From contig OX467084.1 of the NCBI GenBank assembly GCA_950106755.1, positions 6,634,001 through 6,698,000 of the forward strand: a stretch of DNA of 64,000 nucleotides, read 5' to 3'. The notes under the pieces were generated by a model. That model saw only the letters and a program-made list of their open reading frames with translations, ran no database searches and had not been told where the DNA came from. Origin of the DNA: Climacium dendroides (taxonomy: Eukaryota; Streptophyta; Bryopsida; Hypnales; Climaciaceae). Positions 47,065 to 59,000 of the stretch are shown here, piece by piece. The position numbers and the translations under genes were made by a program. The stretch's first letter is position 1. Each line of letters opens with the position of its first letter.

Positions 47065-48111
47065 GTCTCTATTTGCCATAGCGTGTCCAACTTCACATCG
47101 CATATGATGGTCAAGCATGTTATTCAGAACATTGAGTAGAACGCACCATGTTTTCATCGAAAGTGCTGTAGTTAATGTTGTTGTGGATTTCTTCGTAGTA
47201 CTAGACTATGGCATTTTTGTGCAGAAGTTGGCAAGTGGCCTTATAATCCCAATGCCATTGAAAACATAGGCTTCTATGCTTAGACATCTCTTACAAAAAC
47301 ACATAATTCATCTTCTAATGGCATATCTCAATCTTCCATTCACTCATGTGTATGGGTTGTAGAGTACATCGTCTTTGATGTTGAGGTTTATGATTCACGT
47401 TGTTCATTTCGTTCGAGAAAACATCCTTCCTCTCGCATTGTATGTCTTCTGTAATGCTCAAGAAAACACTGCAGATGTCACTGTGCGTGTCAAACGGAAC
47501 ACTGAGCGCAAAGCAATGCATACCCCAGTACACGGGTTGCTCTACTTAATGTCACAATAGACGTGTATGTGGACGATGTCTGCGATTTCAGTAAAGAATA
47601 AATTCCACAATATTATCCACCCAGCTCGTTTCCTAAAGCACATTCTCGTTGACTCTGATGTCATTTAAAACATCCTCCTGTCAAATGTGACGTCCCAGAG
47701 AACATCACACAGAACACCGGCATGTACCGCAGAAGAGTGCCACGTCAGCTGCCACGTAGGCTGCGTGCACCGGAAATTATTTTCCACGTTGGATATTTAG
47801 GGGTCCACGTCATTGGACACGTCAGAACGTCGGTGGATGGAAAAGTTGTCCAACGTGTCCCTGTCCATCGTTAAAAATCCTACGTAGATGCCAAAACCCC
47901 TCCACATGGCACTCTTAGAAACTCTTGGGTGACCCTGTTGTTTTCGATGTCACAAAAAATTTAAGCACGTTTCAGCACATAACATGGCCCGTTTTTGGCC
48001 CGTTTTTTTAAACGGATTTTTTTAGACGTCACTACAGGCATCGTCCTTGTTAAATTAGACATCACGGCACGTTTTTTCCCTTGTTAAAAAAAACACTGAT
48101 TTCTTATAGTG
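47065..48111. repeat. Right subterminal region of the CACTA element
   Basis: Follows the TnpA-like stop. It contains GTGACGTCCC (47689), several CCACGT(C/T), ACGTCAG, AGACGTCACTAC (48026) and GACATCAC close to the right end. AC/GT-rich words recur, as in the left subterminal region. No further gene; a 72-codon minus frame at 47315-47533 is not supported. Confidence 0.65.
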
Positions 48112-48114
48112 AAT

Positions 48115-49079
48115 GTGTGGAAGAAATTTCAAAAACCTTGACATTGTGGATTGCAAGATATTTGCATTTGAAGTAAAGGGAGTTGATTTTTTTGCACCTT
48201 GCTTACATAGGTTTTATGGCTTTGAATCTTTTTAGCTTAAAATTTTTGGACTATAAAATTTGAATTTATAATTCTTTATGTTGAAGAATTGAGTTGACAA
48301 TTTTGAAAAAAAATTCAAAAAAACACACACTTGATTTTCATTCTTTAAGAAAATGTTAAGTAGATTAATAGATGAGGGGTTTGAGATTGAATGAAACTAA
48401 ATTGTTAATAACTCTAATTAAGTTGGAATTGAAACACAATAATTTCAATGGTAAGATTGTTCTAGCACAGGAACTTAACCCTATCAAACAATGTTTTTTG
48501 AAAAAAATGTAAAGATTGCATTCAAAAATGAATCCTATTAGTTATTTAATCTATTTTTTCTAATAGATGTTTGAAATCATTGTCAAAAAAATAAGACTAT
48601 CCCATCACTAGTCCAAATAGATTGAATTAAATCTTTCCATGTAGAAAAGAGAATTTTCTATGGGAAACAAAATTTTGAAAAATTTATTTTGACTTATTGT
48701 GATTTTTTTGGTATTGTCCAACAAACCATGTGAAATAAAAATTATATTTCCAATACACTAATGTGCTTTTCTATCAACAAAAATGTTTCTAAAAATCATA
48801 ATGAAAATTGAGGCCTTAGGAGCCTATCCAAAATCCATTTTGTCCTCCAAAGGAACAACAAGACATTAGAGATTAAGTTGAAGTTTGTTTGGTGCTAGCT
48901 CAACAAATTAGCCCCATTCAAAATATTTTTTTTGAGTTTTACTGTTGAAGAAGGATAACTACTGAATAAGAAATTATGAATTATCCTATTAGTATAATAA
49001 GTTCGTTCCAAGGGAGGCTTGTCAATGGGAATTTTATATCAACAAAGAAATGATCTTTGACTTCTAGTTCTGATTAAGG
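48115..49079. repeat. Family C repeat, right part
   Basis: Continues the repeat broken at 34342: GTGTGGAAGAAATTTCAAAA...GATTGCAAGATATTTGCATTTG, then ...CTTTATGTTGAAGAATTGAGTTGA. It matches 52455 onward and 57944 onward. No gene. Confidence 0.75.
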
Positions 49080-49935
49080 ATCTATTTCCAATTCAATTGC
49101 TCAACACTCCAATTTGGGAAATAATGACAATTAACACTTCAAACTCAAACTTAGACTTTTACTCCAAATTTCACCATTCAACATGCACTTTTCATACACA
49201 CTTATTCCAACTTGAATTCACTCACACACATTGCAATCAATTAGGCCTAAAATTTTATCATATTAATCTAGATGGTGAGCACATCACCAATTACAAGTTT
49301 TTAAGTTTTTAAAATATTTTTCAATCATATTTCAATCACCATATTAATAGTCTTTTACTCAATTTATCATCAAATTTCACAACCACTTAGCATACTCAAT
49401 CTTCCTACTAGCTTTCATCACTAACTTCATAACACCATCTCACCCACACATCCATCATAAAAAACTAAAAATACACAACCAACTTGGGGCTGGGACTCGC
49501 ACTGGCACTCTCAACAATGGTTAAAAGAAAATGAAATGGAAAACCAAACTAGTAGGCAACAAAAACCTGACGGTTATCAATTTGGAGAAGATGATAAACT
49601 ACCCAAAACTATCTAATTGGAATTTACACAACTACCTACAAGTCATTGGATTCCAACTTGGAATTGACCACAAAGAAAACTGAATCCTTCACTTTCATCC
49701 TACATCTAAAATCACACGCCTTCCTACTTGAAATCTCTATAGACCACTAATCTTGACCTCTAAATTGGTTAACTATACACTCAAAAACACCAACTTGGAA
49801 CAAAAATATGAAAAACATATGACCAATACTATTTTAAAACACACAAAATCACTTGAAGATTCACAAAATTCTAACCAATTGGACTATCCACATTTACCAA
49901 CTAGATAATCTTTTAATTTCCATATTGAATTGTTT
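49080..49935. repeat. Family A repeat (copy 2)
   Basis: AT-rich, with many CCAATTTGG and CCAACTTGG words and a CTCAACAATGG segment, as in 1840-3690. No coding frame beyond 71 codons. Confidence 0.4.
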
Positions 49936-50590
49936 CTTTCAAGTACCAAGTCCATTTTCTTTCCTCCATTTTTTCTTCTAAATAGAATTATAGAAACTGT
50001 ATAGACTTTTCTCACGGATTGTTTTTGAAAACTTTCTCACAGATTGTTTTTGATGTTTTCAGATTGCAGACCCTTTTTTTCCCCAATTCCACCAGCTAAC
50101 AATCGATGAACTAACTAGCAGTTTTCCCCAACATTACATCGCAACAAACATTAGATGTTTTTTTAGGCCTCTAAGAGACTCTTTTAGGGTTATTTCCCTT
50201 GTTGTTAACCATGACAATACAGTCAAATTATTAAATAATAAAAAATTCAAAAAAAATTCAAAAATTGATTGAATATTATCATTTGAGGTGAAAGTCTCTT
50301 GACCACGTGAGAATGCTAATGTGGCACTATCCCCACGTTCCCCAGAGTGCAGGAACTCGTAGTCTTCTAAAGGCCCCCCAAAACATCTAATACTACTCAT
50401 GGGCTCTCTATAATAGTTTGGTCTACCTCAAACATCCTAAATGAAGGTCAGATTCAACATCAATGATGACATTTTCGAAAAACAAGTCAACCACATGCCA
50501 TCTTGTGAATGGTGTGGACCCCTGAGAATTTGACCTGGAAATTCAATTTCGGCACCTGACCAGAGTAGTCGGCTGAATCAGACCTTCCCA
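49936..50590. repeat. Intergenic with a segment repeated at 51950-52200
   Basis: 50440-50580 (AAGGTCAGATTCAACA...CACATGCCATCTTGTGAAT...GGACCCCTGAGAATTTGACC...AATTCAATTTCGGCA) matches 52060-52190 in the same orientation. The gene-like island at 50590-51450 therefore lies between two copies of this repeat. Confidence 0.65.
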
Positions 50591-50644
50591 GCACAGAACC
50601 ACGACCCCAAATCGCGCACTCGATCGGACCACGAGAGTTCTCAC

Positions 50645-50707
50645 CCGCTTCAAACTAGCTAGCTCTAGCTTCAGGAGAAGGATTCGATCTTCCAATTCCT
50701 GTTTCAT
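50645..50707 (-). CDS. Possible first coding exon, coiled-coil start
   Basis: On minus, an ATG at 50707 opens 21 codons with a leucine-zipper-like pattern (ELEDRILLLKLELASLKR) and ends at a good donor, CGG|GTGAGA. Further upstream, GTG|GTAAGT at about 50857 could be the donor of a leader exon. No downstream exon could be placed: beyond 50590 the sequence is repeat. So this is either a gene truncated by the repeat or a chance frame. No family recognised. Confidence 0.25.
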
Positions 50708-50859
50708 AAAATCTTCATCATGTACTGTACATTTCAAATTTGAGTTTCCTCAAGCGGCAACCACTTGAAACTTGAAAGCATGCACCTCAGTGCGTGCCAG
50801 ATCGAAATCCGATGAAAGAATCAGTATTGATCGATCCATATAAGCTACAGTACTTACCA

Positions 50860-50867
50860 CCACGTGG
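50860..50867. promoter_or_regulatory. G-box CCACGTGG
   Basis: A perfect palindromic G-box, the plant bZIP/bHLH binding site, in a gene-like stretch rich in GATCGATC words. It lies about 150 bases upstream of the possible start codon at 50707 on minus. Confidence 0.4.
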
Positions 50868-51186
50868 GTTCAGTACGTGAGAGAAGCTAGGCCGGCATCG
50901 ATCTGGGTTCAATTCCGCGGAGGATCGAGAGCCATCAACTTAATTACTGATCGAAAAGAGCTGATCATCGATGGATCAAAGACAAGACAAGTGCATTAAT
51001 TTTCTGTTTAATTTTGGTTTGAAATTAAAAGTACTGAACATTTATTCAAGTCAAGCTAAGAGTCCGCGCAGATCGAGCTAGCGAGTGAGTCGTCCCGGCC
51101 GATTGCGAAAAGAGCCGGCAGCCAGTGATCGAGCGAGCGAGGGACCCAAAGTCTCTGCATGCACTTTCGATTCATTGCACAGGGGT

Positions 51187-51321
51187 CTCATATTCAGTTC
51201 CCGGTGTAAAATTTCCCGGTGAGTCCCACTTTCCCCGGTGTTTACCCGGTGTTCCCAGTGTACGACACACAGGGAAAAGTGGGACTCACCGGGAATTTTA
51301 ACACCGGGAACTGAATATGAG
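51187..51321. repeat. Long near-perfect hairpin, about 50 bp arms
   Basis: CTCATATTCAGTTCCCGGTG at the left pairs with the matching right arm ending at 51321, and pairing runs on through GGTGAGTCCCACTTT. The loop holds three more CCCGGTGT-like words. Only a few mismatches, so it is young or maintained. It may be a MITE or a small-RNA-producing hairpin. No target duplication seen. Confidence 0.85.
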
Positions 51322-52199
51322 TTTCGACATGAATTCCGATTCATGCATGATTCATTTGGAATCGTTCCACTCGATCGATTGCCTAGCTAGCTGTGGATCG
51401 ATCGGAGCACCCACGCCAGTCACGCACGCACAACGAACATTTCACATTCTTTTGGGTCGAGAAGAATGATCGAATTGCTTTAATTATCATCAGTCCGATC
51501 CTTTCTCGGAATCCAAAATATCGTACAGAAAACGTGTACAGACGTGTAGTTCTTAGTCAATTTCAACAATGGTGCCTGACTGTCTTCAATTCAAGGAATG
51601 CCGACCTCAACTCTTTGAATTCACCGTGGACTGACTCGATCGGTCTAACACCACGCCAACTCAAGGTGGGTAGTCAGCCCAAACTTATCATATTTTGGGA
51701 TGAAGAGAGCGGGCCTTTGGTTCAGAGTTTCCATGAAAATGCCACATTAACTACTTCTAGACTTTCAAAAGTCCAGAATTAATAACAAGAGAAAAAGAAA
51801 AAAAATCATTCAAAGATAATGCAAAACATTAGGAGATCTATGAAAAATATTGGAAGATCATCAACACAAAGCATCTAAAGATCTACACAAACGATGAGAG
51901 GTCTATACAAACAACCGGAGATCTCTGGATGTTATTATCTAGAAATTTTAGGATGTTTTATTTAAAATTCAATGAATAGTCCACAAGTAGTTAAATGTGG
52001 TATGAAACCTACAATGGGCTCTACCTACACTACCATTGAATCTTAACCTATCTGATACAAAGGTCAGATTCAGTAATTATTAAGCCATTTTTTGTAAGAA
52101 CAAGTGCCACATGTCATCTTGTGAATCATCTAAAGTCACATGGACCCCTAAGAATTTGACATGGCTAGGAATTCAATTTTGGCAATTAGTATAGAATCA
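51322..52199. other. Gene-like to AT-rich transition; no supported gene
   Basis: A 129-codon plus frame (51393-51782) has no recognised domain. 51825-51925 repeats GGAGATCTATGAAAAA/GGAAGATCATCAACA-type words about every 20 bases. 51950-52199 is the second copy of the repeat described at 49936-50590. Confidence 0.35.
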
Positions 52200-53480
52200 A
52201 ACCTTTACATAAGGTATACTATTTATATTTAGGGTTTTGGAATGACTTTGTTGCATATATGATTGTTCCATGTAATAAAATGTTTTTGCCATTCTTCTAA
52301 GTAATTTAGCCTTAATCTCTGAAGAATCAAGACCTTTTTCTACCAAAAAACACTCAAAAGTCAAAATTGCCATTTCTACAGCAAAGAGTAAAAAATTTGA
52401 ACTTTTTTTTTGCACATCTAACCATAGGATCTTACACCTAATTAGTTTGATATTGTGTGGAAATTTTTTTAGAAATTTTGACAGCACAAATTGCAAGATA
52501 ATTGAGTTTAAAGTGAAAAAACATGTTTTTTAGCTCATTGTGGGACTATATTACTTGACTTTGAACCTTCTTCACTTTAATTTTTTGCACTATAGAGTTT
52601 TGAGTTTTAAATCTTTATGGTAGAGAATTGAGTTGAGAGTCCAGGAAAGAAAACTTCCAAAAAATTTAATTTTTACACTTAAAAAATTTGTTAAATAGAA
52701 ATAGGTACGAGATAGAAGAAAAAACAAAATTATTAATATCTTTCAAATGGAATTAAAATGCACTAATTCTAATGATGAGATTTTTCTATCAAGTGAATTA
52801 AACCATGTAGGATTTTTTTTTCTAAATTATAAAAATTGCATACAAAAATGAATTCTACCAGTTATTTTTTTAAGAAGATGCTTGAATTGCCCAAAAAACA
52901 AGATTGTCCATAACTTTCTCATAACAAATCCAAATGGAATGAATCAAAGATTTCCATGTAGACAAAAATATAATATATGAGAAAAAAATTAATTCAAATT
53001 AAAAAAAATTTGATGCCCCCTCTCCACTATTTTGAGCATAACTTTTGTTCCCGAACACCAACTAAAAACAATTATATTCCCACAAAGCTAATAAATCAAT
53101 TTTTCTATCTTAAAAAAAGTTTCAAAAAATCAAGACAAAGAAGGAGACCATAGGTACTTGCTTGAAATCCCACTTGTCTCTTGAAGGGACAAATGGTCCT
53201 TCAAGAGTTAAATGACGAGCTAGTGACTATGGAAATCATCCACTTGGCATTGTATGAATAGTTGGTTTAAAAGATCCAAAATCACTCATTGGAAGTCTAA
53301 ATGTTGTATAAAAAAAAAGATGTCTTGCATAATAATACTACACAAGACATCTCCTTTTGATGCAAAATTTTGAGGATAAATAGTTGAAATTTTGTCCTAC
53401 ACAAAAATATTCTATGCCATTCATCAATCAAAAAATGGCCGTAGAGTTGTTTATGGATTAAATAAATGGTCAATTGCAGC
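52200..53480. repeat. Family C repeat, uninterrupted copy
   Basis: Contains, without interruption, the sequence that surrounds the CACTA element elsewhere: ...GCACATCTAACCATAGGATCTTACACC...TGATATT|GTGTGGAAATTTTTTTAG. The junction equivalent is at 52454/52455. It ends near GATGCAAAATTTTGAGGATAAATAGTTG. No gene. Confidence 0.8.
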
Positions 53481-54482
53481 ATGATATCACTACCAAAAAA
53501 TAGGCACTACTTTTGTACTTTTTTTTTCATATGATATTTAGTACAATCATATATTAGAGTTTAATTGATTGAAAACATTAAAAACCTTGTATGACAATCA
53601 ATTTGAGAATGCTACTCCTTGTAATACTACAAGCATCACAACTCTTGTTGACATGAAGACAAATGAATTTTTAAGAATAATTGACCCTAATATATGTGTT
53701 GTGTGTATAGGCATATAATAGTAGTTTAATGAGTTCATATTATTTTTACTTAAATTATAAAATGTATTCTTCATTAGGACCTCCTATTTGATAATAAATT
53801 TCTATGTGATGTATTTGATGAAGATTAACATTTTACAAAGTTTGAGTGTATACCATTATTGACATTTGAGATGGGCTAATAAAAGTTAGCTTTGCCTTTC
53901 TACAATTGTAATAATGAGATTAATTTTTTTTATATGGAGCTAAAATTGTATTTAAGTACTATAAAGTACTTTTGAATTTGCCTACATTGATATCCCTTAG
54001 TATACCCCTACATATATTTAGTACTTGGGAACCATTGTACACCATTGCTAAATGTCTCCCTATGCTTAGAGATAATAAATGAAGCCTCAAAAGTTATAGA
54101 TAGTAAAATACATATACCAATAGTCCTAGTGTAGAAATTAAAAATGAATGTAAATAATATTCTTTAAATAGTACTATCTCAATTTTTGAGGTTGGAAGTG
54201 ACCAAATTTTAAAATGAAGAGGAATTGCCCAATCTTATATGACATTGATAATGATTGTGTTTAAAATGATAAAGCAAAGACCTTTGGAGGATGGGTACGT
54301 ATTATAATGAGAGTATGTAATAGAGTTAATCATAAAGTATGACAAATGAGGGACCAAGAGCCAAAGTTTGAAAAAATACAAGATAAAATTCTTTGAAGCA
54401 CCAAAACTAGGGTCTAATGGAGTTTGGTATCATGTTTCTTTTGTACTATTCTTAGTTAAGGGTTTGGGATGACACTTCTAGT
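53481..54482. other. Intergenic, no gene seen
   Basis: AT-rich. CACTACCAAAAAATAGGC at about 53488 looks like a CACTA-type end but has no partner nearby. Confidence 0.4.
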
Positions 54483-54614
54483 CACTATAAGGAAATGATG
54501 TGTCATTTTCTGTCAATTCAGAGGGTTTTTCTATCAATTTGGACATTTTTCTGTCAATGCAGACATTGTCTATTAATTTGGATGTGTCAATTCGGACGTT
54601 GTTTTCTTGTAGTG
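54483..54614. mobile_element. Miniature CACTA element, 132 bp
   Basis: Left end CACTATAAGGAAAT, right end (complement) CACTACAAGAAAAC. Four to five copies of a (C/G)TGTCAATT(C/T)(A/G)GACATT-type word fill the interior. Flanking triplets are AGT and AAT, a near match only. The left end equals the first nine bases of the 13.8 kb element, so it may be mobilised by the same transposase. Confidence 0.65.
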
Positions 54615-56270
54615 AATACAAATAGTGAGGTTCACTTTTTGATTAACTCTAATAATTTGAACGAGTTCCTAACAAAGGATAATATTAATTGTAAAGTTCT
54701 CCCCAATTTGTACCAAGGGTGTCAAAGGAAGGCTTAACTGAGAATAAGGTTGAGGCACCAATAGCCAATCATTTAAGCAATTTTGGAGCAAATCGTGCAT
54801 AGTATGAGGTGGTGGAATTTTCGTAGGAAGATAGGAAATATAGGAATAGTAAAATTTTTAGAATTTTATTCCTAAAATTGAAATTACTATGAATTTTGGG
54901 AACCAAAAAGTGCACTTCACCAGTAGCCAATGTTTAAAGTCTTCTAATTCTGATCATTCAAGAACTACTTTCCTGCTCACTACTTCCTACTTTCTTGCTC
55001 ACTATTTTGGAACATGTACATGGAATTTTGGAGCATTCTAGCAATGTAGGTCACTCTCTTTCCATACAAGAGGAGATAAACAGTAATTAATTACAGCACA
55101 GTTCCTAATGCAATTGTAGGATATTGTCATTGTTCTACAAACCTCTCAATATTGCAACCACCCCTTGGTGGATTTTGGCAACCAACTCTTAATTGAAACT
55201 AAGAAGGTCTATATGATTAGTGTGAGAGGAATGGAATCTTCTCACGAATCTTCTACTAAAAAATTCATAGTAATTATGTTTTAAAAAATAAAAACTTGAA
55301 AAATTATAGAAACCTTCCAAACTCTATTTTTGCACATTGAAAAATTTACCCATCGAAGAAACCCACCCTACAAATACATGAAGTTGCTTAAGTGGTTGGG
55401 AATGGGGTTCCTCCCCTCCTTGGAAATGTTGCACCCCTCCTAATCGGGTTCTCAGTGTGGTTGACAATTGGTGTCTCAACCAGTCAACCTTCATGCAAAA
55501 GAAACACAACAAATCAACCCTCCATCAAAACCTAGTTCTAGTGCCTAAAGAGATTTCGTCATGTATAGTAACCGACCCATTTCCAACCATCACCCGAGGC
55601 ATTTCCAATCTATAGGTTGTTTTCTTTCTATAAAGTTGTGCTTTCTTTCCATGAAGTTGTGGTGGACCTCAAAGAGCAGTTGTGGAGCATTATGATTGGT
55701 TGCAAGGCTATCAATATTGCAACCAACCCTTGGTCAATTTTGCAATCAACCTATGGTCAAAAATTGAAATGTCCATATCACCAATACATGTCAAAGTGAA
55801 TCTTTTGCTAAAATATTAATAATTATTATATTTTGTATGATAAAATTTTGGAAAAAAAAAATATACAATCCTTCCAAACTCTCTTTCGGTACATGGGAAA
55901 AATTCTGCACTCAAAAAATCTGCACTCCAAATATGTGAAATTGCGTTGAAAATGGGTCATTTTTCTCAAACTCCGGCTCTTGGTCCCTCATTTCACACAC
56001 TTCAGTTTAATAAGTTATGATGAACTTTCATGTGCATTGAATTCTTGGGAGTGGGGGTCAATTTCATCCTCGGTCAAATTGTTTGATTTATGCCCCCCCC
56101 CCCCCGATGAAGTCAATCCACAAATCAAACCCAAGTCAATGTGCCAGCCAAAATATCCTGAGAGACAGGGTGGTGGGCCCCACTGGTTAAAGTAACTGCA
56201 GTTAAGTTAAGCCTTAGTGGACTGGGATCTGCAACATGATCTGCCCAGTCACCATTGTAACGCCATCTTT
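54615..56270. repeat. Intergenic with two inverted family B copies
   Basis: 55050-55340 and 55640-55950 are minus-strand copies of the repeat at 6960-7230 and 12900-13160. Shared words include GCAACCAACC(C/A)TTGGT, CTAAAAAATTCATAGTAATTATG, CCTTCCAAACTC and GTACATGGGAAAAA. A run of 13 C lies at 56093-56105. No gene. Confidence 0.6.
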
Positions 56271-57779
56271 AATTTAATTTCTCAGGCCCATTGTACAAAG
56301 GATGAGATGGCGACCCATTTCCAACCAGTTAAAAGGAATTGAGCCTATCTGCCACTTGGGCGTGTTGAGGGCAAATATTTTTTTTTCACATACAGTACAA
56401 TTGAGTACAATTGAATTTAGGAGGATTTGAAATTTTCCTACATTTTTGGGGGTCAAAAATGGAATTATCTTGAATTTTTTTTCTTCTAAAAAGATTCTGT
56501 AAAACCTATTCTTGTCATGCAGGGTATTGCATTTCCAACCATAGGGTGGTCGAATAATTGACCATGTAGAATTCTTGAAAGTGGTGAACGTGGCATCCAT
56601 TTGTGCTTTCCTTGTCCAATCTATACCGTGTAGTTATACATGCCTAGTACGCTTGGAAATACAACAGCCTGTATTGTGGAAATAGGGGGTGGGGGTGGAA
56701 ATAGGTCGCTAGTTTTAAGTTAAGTTAAACTCTTGAAAAAGTCCTTGGGGTCCCTCTATACAACCTGATAATTTTGTCTTATAACTCTTCAATTGTGGTT
56801 TAGAATATGAATTTTGATATATTGGTATTTATATACTACAATGGTCATTAACCCTTAAAAGATGATGGGGTGACTTTGGAAATTATCAATTTTCATGACT
56901 GTGTGAAGCATTGGCTTAAAAAATTGCAAAAGCACTTATTGGGAATCAAAGTATTGTAGAAGATCTCTCCTTTCTACACAAAATTTTGAGGATGAATAGT
57001 TGCACTTTTGTCCTACATAGAGAGATTTTGTGTCATCTATCAAACGCCAAACATTCGCCTCAATGTTTAAGGGTTTATTTACTTTGTATTGAAAAATATT
57101 TGGTCTATGTTTTTCTGGTCAAATATCATTGTAGTTATAATATATTATACCACCACGAAGGTCTTTCAAGTCCTTTTAGGGTGAAAGTAGGAAGATTAAC
57201 CTCTAAATGTCTAGAATCTTTTCTAGAACTGACGATTTGGAAAAAATGGATACCAAATTATATTTGGAAGAATATTTTGGAATTGATATAAATAAAAGTT
57301 GTAGATTTTGAATTTTAGATTCCATCCATATGATTAGATTCACAAATGCTATCATCAATATATATTTTTTTATTAATTTTGAAAGAAAAATTTCAGAATT
57401 CTTTCTAAATTTGATTAGAAGCAAAATAGGATCATTTTTTGAATACAATTTGTTGGAATGCATTTGAAATGAGGTTTTCTTGACATGGTAATTTTTTTTT
57501 TAAAATTTTGTTCTTAAAATCTATGTCCTCATTTTTGCAAATCTAGTTTTAAACTAGAGTCAATGCAATTTTGGCTTGGGCAACCACTTTGACATTCTTC
57601 CACATTTGTAATTTTAGAAAAATATGTACTCTAGTAACACTAAATCCAACCATTAGATAGGACAACAATTTGATAAAGTATCTCCACATTAGGATGACTT
57701 TCATCCAATCAAAATAAGAGAAAACCAAAAGTTTCAATTTGTTCATCTTCCAGAAATTGGACATTGGAGCATTTAGGGG
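56271..57779. repeat. Intergenic with a partial family C copy (about 56860-57060)
   Basis: GCAAAAGCACTTATTGGGAATC...AAAATTTTGAGGATGAATAGTTG matches 53270-53400 and 58900-58970. A 108-codon minus frame at 56274-56600 has no recognised domain. The rest is AT-rich, no gene. Confidence 0.55.
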
Positions 57780-59000
57780 TTAAGACCATTTACTTAACCC
57801 CTAAAAGGTTTTTGACTATCTTTTCACTCAAAACGCTCTAAAACTGCCATTTGTAATACAAGTATCAAATTTAAAAATATAAATAAATAAAAATTTGGAC
57901 ACATATAACCATAAGATCTTGTAGTACATTAGTTTGAGAAGATGTGTAAAAGAAAATTCAGAAATTTCCACTGTGTAGAATGCAAGATATTAGCATTTGA
58001 AGAGGCAAAAATCCTTTTCTTGGCCGTGCAAAAACCCATATTGTTGCACTTCACAAGGTTAGATCATTATAAAAAAAATGTCCAAAATGGTTGTAATTTT
58101 TTGGATTCACTCTTCAAGGCAAGGTGGCTACATGCTTAAAAAAATTTAGATCACTTGGAATTGTACAACATATAGGGAAAAAATAGTAAGTAGAAAAAAG
58201 TAGAGAATGATTTAAAATACTATTTTACAACCATCAGGATTGGCATTATTTATGGAATTGAAAAATGCCAATCCTAATGGTTGTAGTGTTGTAATAAAGA
58301 ATTTACTCCTAATGTTTTTATTTTATTTCCAAAAATATTGAAAATTGAGTTAAATAAAGAATCTACTCCTAATGTTTTTATTTTATTTCCAAAAATATTG
58401 AAAATTGAGTTAAATAAAGAACTTCAAAATTTATTTTAGAGTAGAAATTCTATAACTATCCGCAAACTACCCACAACTAAAACACCTCATAGTTTTCATC
58501 TCATTAATCAAAATGTAACAATTCAAAGCTTTCCACGTGTATGAAAATATAGAGAACCAATTTTAAATCAAATTTATATATTTTTTTAAAAGTGATTTTT
58601 AAAGAAGTTTCTTTTGCCTAGACTGCCCATTCAACGCTAAAAATTACATATCATACAATAACTTTTTAATCATGTAGTCAAAGGTTATGAAAATTGTTAG
58701 ACCTTAAAGCTACTCTTTGGATACATATGTGAAAATTTCAAAGATTTTTTTTCCTTTCGTAGTGAGCTATTCAAAATCTTTATATTGCCAAAAAATGCAA
58801 TTTGGTCCTTTAGAGGTTGATTCTAGAAGGACAAGATGGTTACCGTGCATGGAAATCATTCTTTTGGTACAAAATGCACCATTCACTTAAAAAACAAACC
58901 AAAAGCACTCATTGGATGTCAAAGTACTAGGTGAGATCTTTCTTTTGCAAAAATTCCAAAGATGAACATCTACACTTATATCTTATATACAAAGATTATT
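57780..59000. repeat. Family C repeat, third long copy, with a hairpin and a tandem duplication
   Basis: AAAACTGCCATTTGTAATAC...ACATATAACCATAAGATCTTG...GAT|GTGTAAAAGAAAATTC has the intact junction at 57943/57944. Within it, TACAACCATCAGGATTGGCA (about 58228) pairs with its near complement ending at 58285 (22 bp stem, one mismatch). 58294-58413 is 2 x 60 bp (TTTACTCCTAATGTTTTTAT versus TCTACTCC...). Confidence 0.75.

Larger units (their letters stand above)
34343..48111. mobile_element. Autonomous-type CACTA (En/Spm) transposon, 13,769 bp
   Basis: Begins CACTATAAGAAA and ends in its exact complement, TTTCTTATAGTG. The next bases also match loosely (CCCTGTTTTTT versus CAGTGTTTTTT). AAT stands on both sides (34340-34342, 48112-48114), the 3 bp target duplication of CACTA elements. 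It contains a TnpD-like gene on minus (37673-41825) and a TnpA-like gene on plus (about 44453-47064), divergent from a centre at 41826-42446. Non-coding parts are rich in TGACGTC-type motifs. The exact AAT pair, matching ends and open transposase suggest a fairly recent insertion. AT-rich stretches at 35460-36890 may be a later nested insertion. Confidence 0.93.

Noticed and set aside
51393..51782. 129-codon plus-strand frame next to the hairpin
   Set aside because: No domain recognised. It runs from gene-like into AT-rich sequence without a change in reading, which suggests chance.
56093..56105. Run of 13 C as a functional element
   Set aside because: A homopolymer in intergenic DNA, likely slippage or assembly noise.
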